Assembly (NCBI GenBank): GCA_910585435.1
Contig: CAJUEJ010000036.1
Span: forward strand, 1-38,770
Direction of reading: 5' to 3'
Origin: an uncultured Hungatella sp.
GTDB taxonomy: Bacteria > Bacillota > Clostridia > Lachnospirales > Lachnospiraceae
DNA length: 38,770 bases
Shown piece by piece: positions 8,401 through 15,627 of the stretch. The notes beneath the pieces are model-generated. The model saw nothing but the letters and a program-made list of their open reading frames with translations. It was not told the origin of the DNA and did not search any database. How positions within the stretch are numbered: the first letter of the stretch is position 1; the number at the start of each line of letters is the position of its first letter. Position numbers and translations under genes: made by a program.

Positions 8401-9741
8401 AGCAACTTAGGCGCTGCCCGTATCCGTGTCCGTTCTCTCATCGCCGCCCTGCGGGTAAGGAAGAAAAATCATTATAAAGGCAAGGTGGTATCCAGCGCAT
8501 ACAACCGGGTTGTCTTTACCAAGGAGATGAAGAAGACATATACCCTGCTGTGCCCCCAGATGTCACCTATCCATTTTGACCTTCTGGAACCGGCTATCCG
8601 TTCCTTTGGGTACAAGATAGAGGTTTTGCAGAACCACAACCGCTCCGCCGTTGACGTAGGCCTTCAGTATGTGAATAATGATGCCTGCTATCCGTCTCTC
8701 ATCGTCATCGGCCAGATTATGGAGGCGCTGCTGTCAGGGCAGTACGATTTGGATCACACGGCCGTGTTCATGAGCCAGACCGGCGGCGGATGCCGGGCAT
8801 CCAACTACATCGGATTTATCCGGCGGGCACTGGATAAGGCAGGCATGTCCCAGGTTCCGGTTATCTCCATCAATGCCAACGGGATGGAGACCAATCCCGG
8901 GTTCTCCATCACCCCTGCCCTGCTTACAAAAGCCATGCAGGCAGTGGTTTACGGCGACATCTTCATGCGGGTTGTCTATGCAACCCGGCCGTATGAGAAG
9001 AAGATTGGCAGCGCCGATGCCCTGCATCAGAAGTGGAAAAAGAGATGTATTGTCTCTCTGTCCAAACGTGCGCCTGCCATGATGGAATTTAGCCGCAATG
9101 TCCGGGGGATTATCCGGGATTTCGATAATCTGCCGCGGCTGGATGTAAAAAAACCTAAGGTGGGAATCGTAGGGGAAATCCTTGTGAAGTTTTCTCCTTT
9201 AGCCAACAATCATATTGTAGAGCTTCTGGAGTCAGAGGGTGCAGAGGCTGTCATGCCGGATCTGATGGACTTTTTGCTTTACTGTTTTTATAACAATAAT
9301 TTTAAGGCGGAAAATCTGGGAGGGAAATTGTCTGTTGCCCGCCTGTGCAATATGGGGATTTCTCTGATCGAATATTTCCGGAAGGTGGCGCGGCGGGAGC
9401 TGCAGGCCAGCCGGCATTTTACGGCTCCTGCCAGGATTCAGGATCTGGCAGCCATGGCACAGGATTTTGTATCTCTGGGGAATCAGACCGGGGAGGGATG
9501 GTTCCTCACAGGGGAGATGCTGGAGTTGATTCACAGCGGGACTACCAACATTGTGTGTACCCAGCCCTTTGGATGCCTGCCCAATCATATTGTGGGTAAA
9601 GGGGTTATAAAGGAGCTTAGGAGGGTTTATCCGGAGTCCAATATTGTGGCGGTGGATTATGATCCTGGTGCAAGTGAAGTGAATCAGTTAAACAGGATTA
9701 AGTTGATGCTGGCTACGGCGCAGCGGAAACTGAAAAAATAA
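5467..9741 (+). CDS. Giant 2-hydroxyacyl-CoA dehydratase activase / dehydratase-like fusion protein
   Basis: The product has 1424 residues. Two BadF/BcrA-type ASKHA ATPase domains lie in tandem: the first opens with LGIDIGSTTVK, the second with LGIDAGSTTTK near residue 335. Each has the two cysteines that in HgdC hold the inter-subunit [4Fe-4S] cluster (NGICAGGTGSF and RCGVF; NEACSSGCGSF and RCTVF). A further cysteine cluster, CKGCINHC with a later NRC, begins near residue 619. It leads into a DUF2229-like segment and a C-terminal half resembling the dehydratase-D (HgdB-like) fold. Known activases use ATP to drive single-electron transfer to 2-hydroxyacyl-CoA dehydratases. The substrate of this fused family is not established. 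It stands alone between two terminated operons. Confidence 0.88.
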   Translation: MKNQYLLGIDIGSTTVKIAILDNTYAKEQSSPGGQSQIQAVVFSGYERHFANIQETLAALLRKAYEKLGSIDLYPVITGSGGLTLSKHLEVPFVQEVVAVATSLKDYAPETDVAIELGGEDAKIIYFTGGIDQRMNGICAGGTGSFIDQMASLLQTDAGGLNEYAKNYQMIYPIAARCGVFAKSDIQPLINEGATMEDLSASIFQAVVNQTISGLACGKPIRGNVAFLGGPLHFLPELRQAFVRTLHLTPEQTIAPGHSHLFAALGAAMNSNRESLISLESLIDRLENGIQMDFEVKRMEPLFASSKEYDTFVKRHSSHQVKTAPLASYEGNCYLGIDAGSTTTKIALVGEDGSLLYDFYSNNNGSPLATAIRSMREIRVLLPEKARIAWSCSTGYGEALLKAAFMLDEGEVETISHYYAAKFFDPDVDCILDIGGQDMKCIKIKENSVDSVMLNEACSSGCGSFIETFAKSLNYSVEDFAREALFAENPTDLGSRCTVFMNSNVKQAQKEGATVADISAGLAYSVIKNALYKVIKITSPSDLGTHVVVQGGTFYNNAVLRSFEKIAGGEAIRPDIAGIMGAFGAALIARERYEEGKQTSMMPLDKIIDLKYETSMARCKGCINHCVLTVNRFGGGRQFISGNRCERGLGKEKSRKEVPNLFDYKYHRIFDYEALPLDQARRGIIGIPRVLNFYENYPFWAVFFKELGFRVILSPQSTRQIYELGIESIPSESECYPAKIVHGHISWLIAQGVKTIFYPCIPYERDEQPDAGNHYNCPMVTSYAENIKNNVEELAEKNIRFLNPFMAFTNEEVLTKQLAAEFEKEFQISGEEVRAAAHLAWKELLCSRLDLQKKGEEAIAWLKEHHRHGIVLAGRPYHIDPEIHHGIPEMITSYGIAVLTEDSVSHLGQVERPLIVTDQWMYHSRLYAAASYVKNSDCLDLIQLNSFGCGLDAVTTDQVHDILASAGKIYTVLKIDEVSNLGAARIRVRSLIAALRVRKKNHYKGKVVSSAYNRVVFTKEMKKTYTLLCPQMSPIHFDLLEPAIRSFGYKIEVLQNHNRSAVDVGLQYVNNDACYPSLIVIGQIMEALLSGQYDLDHTAVFMSQTGGGCRASNYIGFIRRALDKAGMSQVPVISINANGMETNPGFSITPALLTKAMQAVVYGDIFMRVVYATRPYEKKIGSADALHQKWKKRCIVSLSKRAPAMMEFSRNVRGIIRDFDNLPRLDVKKPKVGIVGEILVKFSPLANNHIVELLESEGAEAVMPDLMDFLLYCFYNNNFKAENLGGKLSVARLCNMGISLIEYFRKVARRELQASRHFTAPARIQDLAAMAQDFVSLGNQTGEGWFLTGEMLELIHSGTTNIVCTQPFGCLPNHIVGKGVIKELRRVYPESNIVAVDYDPGASEVNQLNRIKLMLATAQRKLKK

Positions 9742-9742
9742 A

Positions 9743-9791
9743 AACCCGGGAGAATCCTTCGTCTGTATGAGGGATTTTCCCGGTTTTGTTT
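9743..9791. terminator. Bidirectional terminator between the activase and the glycosyltransferase
   Basis: CCGGGAGAATCC and GGATTTTCCCGG form a long stem, with one internal mismatch, directly after the activase stop. It is flanked by an A-run on the left and TTTTGTTTT on the right. It can end the plus-strand activase transcript and the minus-strand PilZ-glycosyltransferase transcript. Confidence 0.88.
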
Positions 9792-10879
9792 TAGGTTTTA
9801 GGTTGTGTCAGTTCCTTCAGGCGTGTGACGGCGGGAGGGTAGCCGGCCCGGGCGGCTGTTTTGTAGTATTGAAGAGCCAGCCCTGTTTGGCCGGATACCT
9901 CGTACCAGGCGCCCAGGTTGTAGGTAGCCTTGAAGGATCCGGTTCCTACTACGCCTCCGGCTTCAGGGTGTTCGCCCAGAGACAGGCAGGTTTTGTAGCT
10001 TTGCTCAATCCTGGGGAGAAGGTTTATGTAGCGGTTTACGTCGGAGAGTACTCTCTTCATGTAGAATAAGCCGCACACGAAGCAGAAGTCAGACCATCTG
10101 CCTAAGTTTTTCTCTTCTTTTTCTATGATGGCGGCAGCCTCGTCAAGGTGAGAGGGGGTTCCCAGATCCAAGAGGGTGTACAGGTAAAGTACGATTCCGC
10201 CTGGTTTGTAGGAATCCTTTTTTCCCGTAAGCTGATAAAACCTGCGGAAATAAGGGAGGCTTTCGGCCTGCCTTTTTAAGTTCCGCAGGGTGGATGCAAG
10301 CTGAAACTGGTAGTAGGCATCATCCGGGTATTCCTCTACCGCCTTCTGCAGATAGGGAAGATTCCGCTCTCCTTTGTTGCTGTTCAGATACCCGTCGTGA
10401 TCCGCTGTCAGAGGGACAGGATAGCATGGATAATCGCCTTCTGGCTGTTCGTGGATCAGGCCTGTGTAGCGTATTCCCCTGGGGAGAAGCCTGGGGAGTA
10501 TGGAGGTGCTCTGGCTGACTCCGTTTTCGTCCTCGTAGGAGTCATATCTGGTGATTCCTCCCAGCCATATGCCTTCTCTTTTTTCCAGGGCTTTCTCCAG
10601 ATCCTGCCTGCTGCAGTCTCTCAGATATTCATCTGCGTCCAGGATAAGGTTCCAGTCTGCGTCAGAGTGGCTGAGTGCAAAATTGCGGGCAGCGGAAAAA
10701 TCGTTGTTCCAGGAAAAATCAAAGACCTTTGCTCCCATCAAAGCGGCAATCTCCCGTGTCCTGTCCCGGGAACCGGTGTCTGCTATGATGATCTCATCTG
10801 CTATGGGTTTTGCTGCTTTTAAGGATTTCTCCAGGGAACGTTCCTCGTCTTTTACAATCATTACCAGGTTTATCTTCAC
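9791..10879 (-). CDS. Family 2 glycosyltransferase with C-terminal TPR-like repeats
   Basis: The 362-residue protein begins with a GT-A fold. MKINLVMIVKDEE and the ADTGSRDRT segment are the nucleotide-sugar entry motifs, NDFSAARNFAL follows, and the metal-binding ILDADEYL lies at 79-86. From about residue 185 the sequence is helical and TPR-like (YQFQLASTLRNLKRQAESLPYF and later YNLGAWYEVSGQ segments). Cytosolic GT2-TPR proteins of this type transfer sugars onto proteins or glycans, and the acceptor is unknown here. It starts 11 bases after the PilZ gene and is last in the flagellum-linked minus operon. Glycosylation of flagellin or a wall polymer is therefore a reasonable guess, no more. Confidence 0.85.
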   Translation of the reverse strand: MKINLVMIVKDEERSLEKSLKAAKPIADEIIIADTGSRDRTREIAALMGAKVFDFSWNNDFSAARNFALSHSDADWNLILDADEYLRDCSRQDLEKALEKREGIWLGGITRYDSYEDENGVSQSTSILPRLLPRGIRYTGLIHEQPEGDYPCYPVPLTADHDGYLNSNKGERNLPYLQKAVEEYPDDAYYQFQLASTLRNLKRQAESLPYFRRFYQLTGKKDSYKPGGIVLYLYTLLDLGTPSHLDEAAAIIEKEEKNLGRWSDFCFVCGLFYMKRVLSDVNRYINLLPRIEQSYKTCLSLGEHPEAGGVVGTGSFKATYNLGAWYEVSGQTGLALQYYKTAARAGYPPAVTRLKELTQPKT

Positions 10880-10890
10880 TTTTCCCGTTC

Positions 10891-11508
10891 CTATCTCTGT
10901 TTCTGTCTGTTTAACTGTCTTTGGAATACAAATTTACGTATGGCAGTCTCCGCTTCATTGGTCAGGCCATAGAACTGGCAGCCATAGCCAAAGCCGCCGC
11001 CGGCGACTCCTTTGCCCCGGAGGACTTTTGCCTTGACCTCACACAGCTCTCCCTCAAATGCATGCTCGAACCTGAATTTGGTTCCTACCTTCATAGGCAG
11101 TGAGGTCACCACAAAGATCCCTCCTGCGCTGATATTCTGGATGGTCCCTGAGAAGAATTCTCCTGTGTCCGTGGTTCCGTTTATCACAATACGCACAGTC
11201 TCCCGAAGATCCTTTTGTCTCTGAACCGCCTCGTATACGTCGATCAGCGTGCAGTCCGCCATCCAGGGTTCAGAAACACTGGTGGCCATGGAATTCCTCC
11301 GAAGCACCAGCTCACAATATGTACGGATCAGCCCTTTCTGTTTATCGTAAAAATCTACAACCGTCTTAAAACGGACAGCTCTTAATTTATAATTGCTGAA
11401 GAACATCCGGATGGTATCATCAGGGGATATCTCCACTCTGGCCCTGGATAAAGGCCGGTTATCCGTCCCGTATACCAGGCAGCTTTCGCAGCTCTTCATC
11501 TTTATCAT
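10891..11508 (-). CDS. PilZ-domain protein (candidate c-di-GMP receptor)
   Basis: The 205-residue cytosolic protein has a YcgR-N-like first half of mostly beta sequence (about 10-90) and a C-terminal PilZ domain. Both c-di-GMP motifs are visible: RETVR (Arg102, Arg106; RxxxR) and NISAGG (Asn125, Ser127, Gly130; [D/N]xSxxG). YcgR/DgrA-type proteins slow the flagellar motor or control exopolysaccharide synthesis when c-di-GMP is high. Its place in a flagellum-linked operon, 22 bases after the lytic transglycosylase and 11 before a glycosyltransferase, allows either role. GGAGAGGG lies upstream of the ATG. Confidence 0.88.
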   Translation of the reverse strand: MIKMKSCESCLVYGTDNRPLSRARVEISPDDTIRMFFSNYKLRAVRFKTVVDFYDKQKGLIRTYCELVLRRNSMATSVSEPWMADCTLIDVYEAVQRQKDLRETVRIVINGTTDTGEFFSGTIQNISAGGIFVVTSLPMKVGTKFRFEHAFEGELCEVKAKVLRGKGVAGGGFGYGCQFYGLTNEAETAIRKFVFQRQLNRQKQR

Positions 11509-11530
11509 GCTATCACCCTCTCCATTAGGT

Positions 11531-12409
11531 TTACAATGTCAGGGATCCTATCTCCCTGCTGGCATTCAACATCATCTGCATCCGCAGAAGCTCTATCAGG
11601 CTGGCAAAGCCAGACTTGCTGATAGATATGGTATCGCCGTCTTCCTCTGCTGACGCAGCGCTTAAAAGCCCTGACAGCATACTGGAAGTGCTTCCCAGGC
11701 CGTAAGAGCTGCCGGAAAGCCCCATAAGCTGCGTGTATGTAGAGCCGTAGGAGCCTGCGGCTGAGGCTGAAGATGTTCCAAGCAGGTTCCCTACATTGCC
11801 GGAAGATACTCCGTACAGATTCAGCAGCTGATCCGATGTAAGGCCGTTGTAGCCGGCCAGGCTGCTGTAGCCATAGCTGCTGTTCACTGTCTTCCCTGAA
11901 TAGATAGGAGAGCCGTTCAGATAGGAGGTGACTGTCTTTACATAATTCTGGGTCTCTTTATAAGGAGGGATCCCGCCATATTTCTGAACGCTGTTAGGGC
12001 CTGCGTTGTAGGCGGCCAGAGCCAGGCTTACATTGCCTCCGAACCGGTTCAGATTCTCTTTCAGGTACTTGGCGCCGCCCATAATATTCTGCCTAGCATC
12101 ATAAGGGTTTGTGACGCCAAGGGAGCGGGCTGTAGCCGGCATAAGCTGCATGACGCCGATAGCCCCTGCTTTTGAGACAGCATTGGGATTAAAATTGGAC
12201 TCTGCTTTTGCAACTGCTTTTATCAAATCTACAGAAATATCATAGGTGGATGCCGCCTCCTCGAAAATAGAGTCCATACTCTCCGTCCCGCTGCGATACA
12301 AACTGTCAAAAACGGTCTTAAAATTACTGTTAACCTTTTCGGAAGGGCTGTTCTTACTGTATTGGGCCTTCACCTCATCTAAAGTACCGATTGATGATAC
12401 CAACGCCAT
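11531..12409 (-). CDS. Lytic transglycosylase (SLT domain)
   Basis: The SLT domain spans roughly residues 50-165 of 292: VAKAESNFNPNAVSKAGA with catalytic Glu70, then IGVMQLMPATARSLGV and ALAAYNAGPNSVQKYGG. These enzymes cleave the MurNAc-GlcNAc bond of peptidoglycan. There is no signal peptide, so export may be through the flagellar apparatus or another non-Sec route. The C-terminal 120 residues are Ser/Gly/Tyr/Leu-rich and end in a helical SLIELLRMQMMLNAS segment. The start at 12409 is chosen because AGAGGAA lies just upstream, and a longer frame reading from 12475 would begin inside a hairpin loop. It has its own candidate promoter. Confidence 0.88.
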   Translation of the reverse strand: MALVSSIGTLDEVKAQYSKNSPSEKVNSNFKTVFDSLYRSGTESMDSIFEEAASTYDISVDLIKAVAKAESNFNPNAVSKAGAIGVMQLMPATARSLGVTNPYDARQNIMGGAKYLKENLNRFGGNVSLALAAYNAGPNSVQKYGGIPPYKETQNYVKTVTSYLNGSPIYSGKTVNSSYGYSSLAGYNGLTSDQLLNLYGVSSGNVGNLLGTSSASAAGSYGSTYTQLMGLSGSSYGLGSTSSMLSGLLSAASAEEDGDTISISKSGFASLIELLRMQMMLNASREIGSLTL

Positions 12410-12460
12410 AATATCGTTCCTCTTTCTCGTTTTTCTTCTTAACTTTAAAATGCCGCCAAA

Positions 12461-12483
12461 CAGGCAGCCGTCCAAGCTGCCTG
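12461..12483 (-). other. Leader hairpin upstream of the lytic transglycosylase
   Basis: Perfect arms CAGGCAGC and GCTGCCTG enclose a 7-base loop. No proper U-tract follows on the minus strand. The element lies between the candidate promoter at 12502-12530 and the start at 12409, that is, within the predicted 5' leader. Confidence 0.6.
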
Positions 12484-12501
12484 TTGCTTCTCCTGTATTC
12501 T

Positions 12502-12530
12502 ATCATACCACGTTTAGGCGCAAATGTCTA
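12502..12530 (-). promoter_or_regulatory. Candidate promoter for the lytic transglycosylase-PilZ-glycosyltransferase segment
   Basis: On the minus strand TAGACA (12525-12530), 17 bases, TATGAT (12502-12507). Each hexamer has one mismatch to consensus, and TG one base before the -10 makes an extended -10. Transcription would start near 12495, inside the gap after the wall-binding protein. Confidence 0.6.
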
Positions 12531-12556
12531 ATACTATTGTAACGGTTATGGGGCTG

Positions 12557-13729
12557 TTATTGCGCTGCCCCGCTGGGGCCCAGATAACGTCCCTCTATAG
12601 TGGTATTGGCTGCCATGCTTCCGTCGGGATACAGGTAGTACCACAAGCCTCCCACCTGAACCCAGCCTGTCTGCATCCTGCCGTCTGAGGCCATGTAATA
12701 CCATTTCCCGTTCACTGCCACCCAGCCTCTCTGCATGGCGCCTGAGCCGTCCATATAGTACCATACCCCTGGCTCCGGCTGAATCCAGCCGGTCTGCATC
12801 ACACCGTTGTTATCCAGAAAATACCTGGCATCTCCCGAGGGATTGATCCAGCCTGTCATCATGGCGCCGTTGTGATTTGTATAATACCATACGCCTCCCA
12901 CATTCTGCCATCCCTGGAGAGGATTTCTGTTTTTATCATAGTAATACCACTGGTCTTGTTCCTTCTTCCAGGTGCCGGCGCCATCTCCCGGGGTGGTTGC
13001 AGAGCTTGTGTCCTCCTGCAGGATATCATTCTCCGCAGACGTAATCAGGATTCCTTCTTTGAAACACTTTTTATCCTCAGAAGTGACAGGCACTGCCTTC
13101 ACCTCATAATAATACTCTCTGCCGTCGTCTTTTATGAACGGATCCAAATCGGCATAGGGCGTGGTGACTGTCAGCTTCTTCACCGTCTTATTGTTGCCGT
13201 ACAGGATCACGGTATATCCCGGGGCATAGTCCACAGGAGACCAGACGGCCCGGTTCTTCACCGTAGCGCTCCATCCGGCCCTTGACGTATTGCCCAGAAC
13301 TGCGATAGGCCTGTAGTCTACCTTTACCACCAGTTTATTGTTTCCTGAAGCTCTGGCCGATACGAAATCAGCCCCCTTGACTTTGCACTGGCTGCTCTTT
13401 AAAGATGCCGGAAAAATCTTGCCGCCGGTGGCTTCTATGGTGATATTGATTCTTACCTTGGAGCCAGGTTTCCATTTCTCATGGTCTGTCTGGTATTCCA
13501 CGCTTCCCAGGGAGCAGTTTTTCCCGCTGACAGTAATCTCAGGCTCCGGAACCTCCTCCGCCTCTCCAAATGACGCCTTGAGGGTAACAGACACCGTCTC
13601 AATCACACTGGAATCTGTGGCCCCATATACATCCATGGCCTTCCCTGCCGTCAAAAGCATTGCAGCCATCATGCAGGCACCAGCTGCCGCAGTCAGCCTC
13701 TTTATATAGTTTCTAATACCTTTTTTCAT
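12557..13729 (-). CDS. Secreted GW-repeat cell-wall-binding protein (first of two paralogues by position)
   Basis: The 390-residue product has a Sec signal peptide (MKKGIRNYIKRL, then a hydrophobic run ending near VYGA). Next comes a beta-rich domain of about 220 residues with an FVSARASGNNKLVVKV element. The C-terminal tract has about six modules of the GWxxxxGxWYYxxxxGxMxT type (CW_binding_1, choline/glucan-binding family). Such repeats anchor proteins to wall polymers, and the ligand here is unknown. The start at 13729 is chosen for AAAGGAA upstream and for placing the signal peptide first. It begins 35 bases after the paralogue at 13765-15153. Both share the FVSAR element, so they arose by tandem duplication. 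Confidence 0.88.
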   Translation of the reverse strand: MKKGIRNYIKRLTAAAGACMMAAMLLTAGKAMDVYGATDSSVIETVSVTLKASFGEAEEVPEPEITVSGKNCSLGSVEYQTDHEKWKPGSKVRINITIEATGGKIFPASLKSSQCKVKGADFVSARASGNNKLVVKVDYRPIAVLGNTSRAGWSATVKNRAVWSPVDYAPGYTVILYGNNKTVKKLTVTTPYADLDPFIKDDGREYYYEVKAVPVTSEDKKCFKEGILITSAENDILQEDTSSATTPGDGAGTWKKEQDQWYYYDKNRNPLQGWQNVGGVWYYTNHNGAMMTGWINPSGDARYFLDNNGVMQTGWIQPEPGVWYYMDGSGAMQRGWVAVNGKWYYMASDGRMQTGWVQVGGLWYYLYPDGSMAANTTIEGRYLGPSGAAQ

Positions 13730-13764
13730 ATCTTCATTCCTTTCGCCTGTCCCAAACAAAAGCC

Positions 13765-15153
13765 TTATTGGGCCCATACGCCTTCTGCGTTTATATAAAG
13801 CCCGTCAACGGTTGTATCATGAGCCATCTCCCCGCTGCCCGGATAGAAATAATACCAGCGGCCGTCGATCTCATACCAGCCAGTGACCATCTCTCCGTTG
13901 GCATCTGCAAAATATGTTTTCCCGTCCCGTATGAACCATCCGGTAAACATGGCTCCCTGAAGGCTGTTATCCAGCTCATTCAGGTAATAAAATTTGCCGT
14001 TCTGCTGCAGCCAGCCGGTATAAACACTTCCGTCCTGGTTAAAGAAATAATAATAAGCCCCTATGATTCTCCATCCGGCAGGCACCATAGAGCCTTTGGG
14101 TGCATTGCCCTCTGCCTCCGGCCGGAAATAGTACCATTTGCCGTCGATTCTTCCCCACCCTACAGTCATATCGCCGCCAGGCTGCAGATAATAGGTAGCA
14201 TCCCCCAGCTGCAGCCAGCCGGTGAGCATATTGGCACTGCTGTCAAAATAATACCACAGGCCATTGATCTCAGCCCACCCGTTGCGGCATAAGGTTCCGC
14301 TGGGATAGCGGTATTTCCAGATGCTGCCGTCCTTAAACCAGCCCACTGTCTCCTGGGTTCCCTGTTTTGCCGTGGCTTTGGAGTTCTGCTGTCCTTTTCC
14401 GTCGGAGACATACCGATCCGTGATCTGCAGCTCTCCTGATTCCTGCCAGCCGCTGTTGCTTCCGTATTTGGCATCATCGTTGGTTCCCGGAATGGTCCGG
14501 ACCTTGAATTTATATTTTCCTGCCGTGGTCATATAAGGATAGAAGTTGTAGTTTCTGGAGGTGGTCCGGTCTACCTTATAGACACTTTTTCCGTTCCGGT
14601 AAAGCTGGACTTCATAATTCTTGGAGTCATTCTCCCCGGCCTCCCATCTGGCCTCTCCCAGATTGTTCTCATTCCAGTAAGCATCGCTGGGCTCATCGTA
14701 CTTTCCCCTGACAGGATTGATGCGCAGGGTCACCACCAGATTGTCTCCGTCCCTTCTGGCCGAGACAAAGGTGCCTCCGCTGATTTTTACGCTTGATGCC
14801 TTGTAGCTTGCCAGAAAATAGTGATCGCTTACATCCGTAGGCTCCAGCACCACCTTTATCCTGGGCGCATTGGCCGTAGTCATGGAACCGGAGACCTTGT
14901 CGACCCATTCTGCATCCGTTATGGTATAGTAGGTGCCGCTTGTGCTTACCTGTACTTCTCCGTCAGAAGCATTTCCTCCTATGGAGATCTCTGGCTGGTT
15001 GTCTCCTGCTTTTATCTTGGAAGATACCTTTACATTTACCCCGTTAATCGGTTTCGTAGCTGCCAGAGCCTCCAAAGGCATGCACAAAAGGCATACACTT
15101 AATAAAACCAACAGTGCCGTCTTTCTTTTTATCCTTTTTATCGTCTGAAACAT
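13765..15153 (-). CDS. Secreted GW-repeat cell-wall-binding protein (longer paralogue)
   Basis: The 462-residue product begins with a signal peptide (MFQTIKRIKRKTALLVLLSV, cut near ALAA). A beta-rich N-terminal region carries an ISGGTFVSARRDGDNLVVTL segment that matches the shorter neighbour. A fibronectin-like portion (YEVQLYRNGKSVYKV, then FKVRTIPGTNDD) follows. From about residue 265 there are some eight GW-type modules, such as GWAEINGLWYYFDSSANMLT. No catalytic domain is evident, so it is likely a surface adhesin or scaffold. The AGGAGG site is well spaced. It follows the FlhB-tail-like gene by 117 bases. Confidence 0.88.
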   Translation of the reverse strand: MFQTIKRIKRKTALLVLLSVCLLCMPLEALAATKPINGVNVKVSSKIKAGDNQPEISIGGNASDGEVQVSTSGTYYTITDAEWVDKVSGSMTTANAPRIKVVLEPTDVSDHYFLASYKASSVKISGGTFVSARRDGDNLVVTLRINPVRGKYDEPSDAYWNENNLGEARWEAGENDSKNYEVQLYRNGKSVYKVDRTTSRNYNFYPYMTTAGKYKFKVRTIPGTNDDAKYGSNSGWQESGELQITDRYVSDGKGQQNSKATAKQGTQETVGWFKDGSIWKYRYPSGTLCRNGWAEINGLWYYFDSSANMLTGWLQLGDATYYLQPGGDMTVGWGRIDGKWYYFRPEAEGNAPKGSMVPAGWRIIGAYYYFFNQDGSVYTGWLQQNGKFYYLNELDNSLQGAMFTGWFIRDGKTYFADANGEMVTGWYEIDGRWYYFYPGSGEMAHDTTVDGLYINAEGVWAQ

Positions 15154-15270
15154 ATCATACCTCCTGATTTAGGCCATGTATTCTGAAGTCTCTCTGCACC
15201 GGTCCGTCATCCGCTGCAAAAGATTCCCGGCATACATGAAACACAGCTCCGTCTCGCTTTCGTCACAGTT

Positions 15271-15627
15271 TTATTCCAACTGTTCTCTGTCGTTTTCTTC
15301 ACCGTTTTCTGCTCCCTCCGGAGCATCCTCCAGGCTGTCCGCCTCTTCTGTCCCTTTCCCCGGCACATATCCCAGGAAATAAATATAAATATCAACAATG
15401 GCCTGATACAATTCTGTCGGTATCTCCGCCCCCAGCTTCAGCTGGGTCAGCAGCGTGGCAAGGGAATCGTCCTCATACACAGGCACCCCTGCCTCCAGGG
15501 CAGTCTCCGTGATCTTCTCCGCCAGATATCCCATTCCCGAGGCAACGATCACCGGCGCCCCGTTCTTCTCCGGATTATACTTTAAAGCAACTGCCTTCTG
15601 CCGCATCAGTTCATCAAATTCTGACAT
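15271..15627 (-). CDS. FlhB C-terminal-domain-like protein (YlqH/FhlB type)
   Basis: The 118-residue soluble protein matches the cytoplasmic tail of the flagellar export switch FlhB: AVALKYNPEKNGAPVIVASG, MGYLAEKITETALEAGVPV, DDSLATLL. It has no transmembrane part and no NPTH autocleavage site. The sequence begins just where the post-cleavage fragment would, and the C terminus is an acidic tail. Bacillus subtilis YlqH has the same build and can stand in for the FlhB tail (family knowledge). The start at 15627 overlaps the end of the upstream gene by 14 bases, with GGAGAAGGAGAG as its binding site inside that gene. This indicates translational coupling with the FliK-like protein. Confidence 0.85.
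   Translation of the reverse strand: MSEFDELMRQKAVALKYNPEKNGAPVIVASGMGYLAEKITETALEAGVPVYEDDSLATLLTQLKLGAEIPTELYQAIVDIYIYFLGYVPGKGTEEADSLEDAPEGAENGEENDREQLE

Noticed and set aside
12461..12483. Hairpin read as terminator of the upstream wall-binding gene
   Set aside because: It is more than 70 bases past that stop, no U-tract follows on the minus strand, and a candidate promoter lies between.
12557..15153. Recurrent short DNA similarity every 60 bases or so, considered as a repeat array or CRISPR
   Set aside because: The period is that of the GW protein modules. The DNA units are diverged, in frame, and have no conserved repeat-spacer structure.
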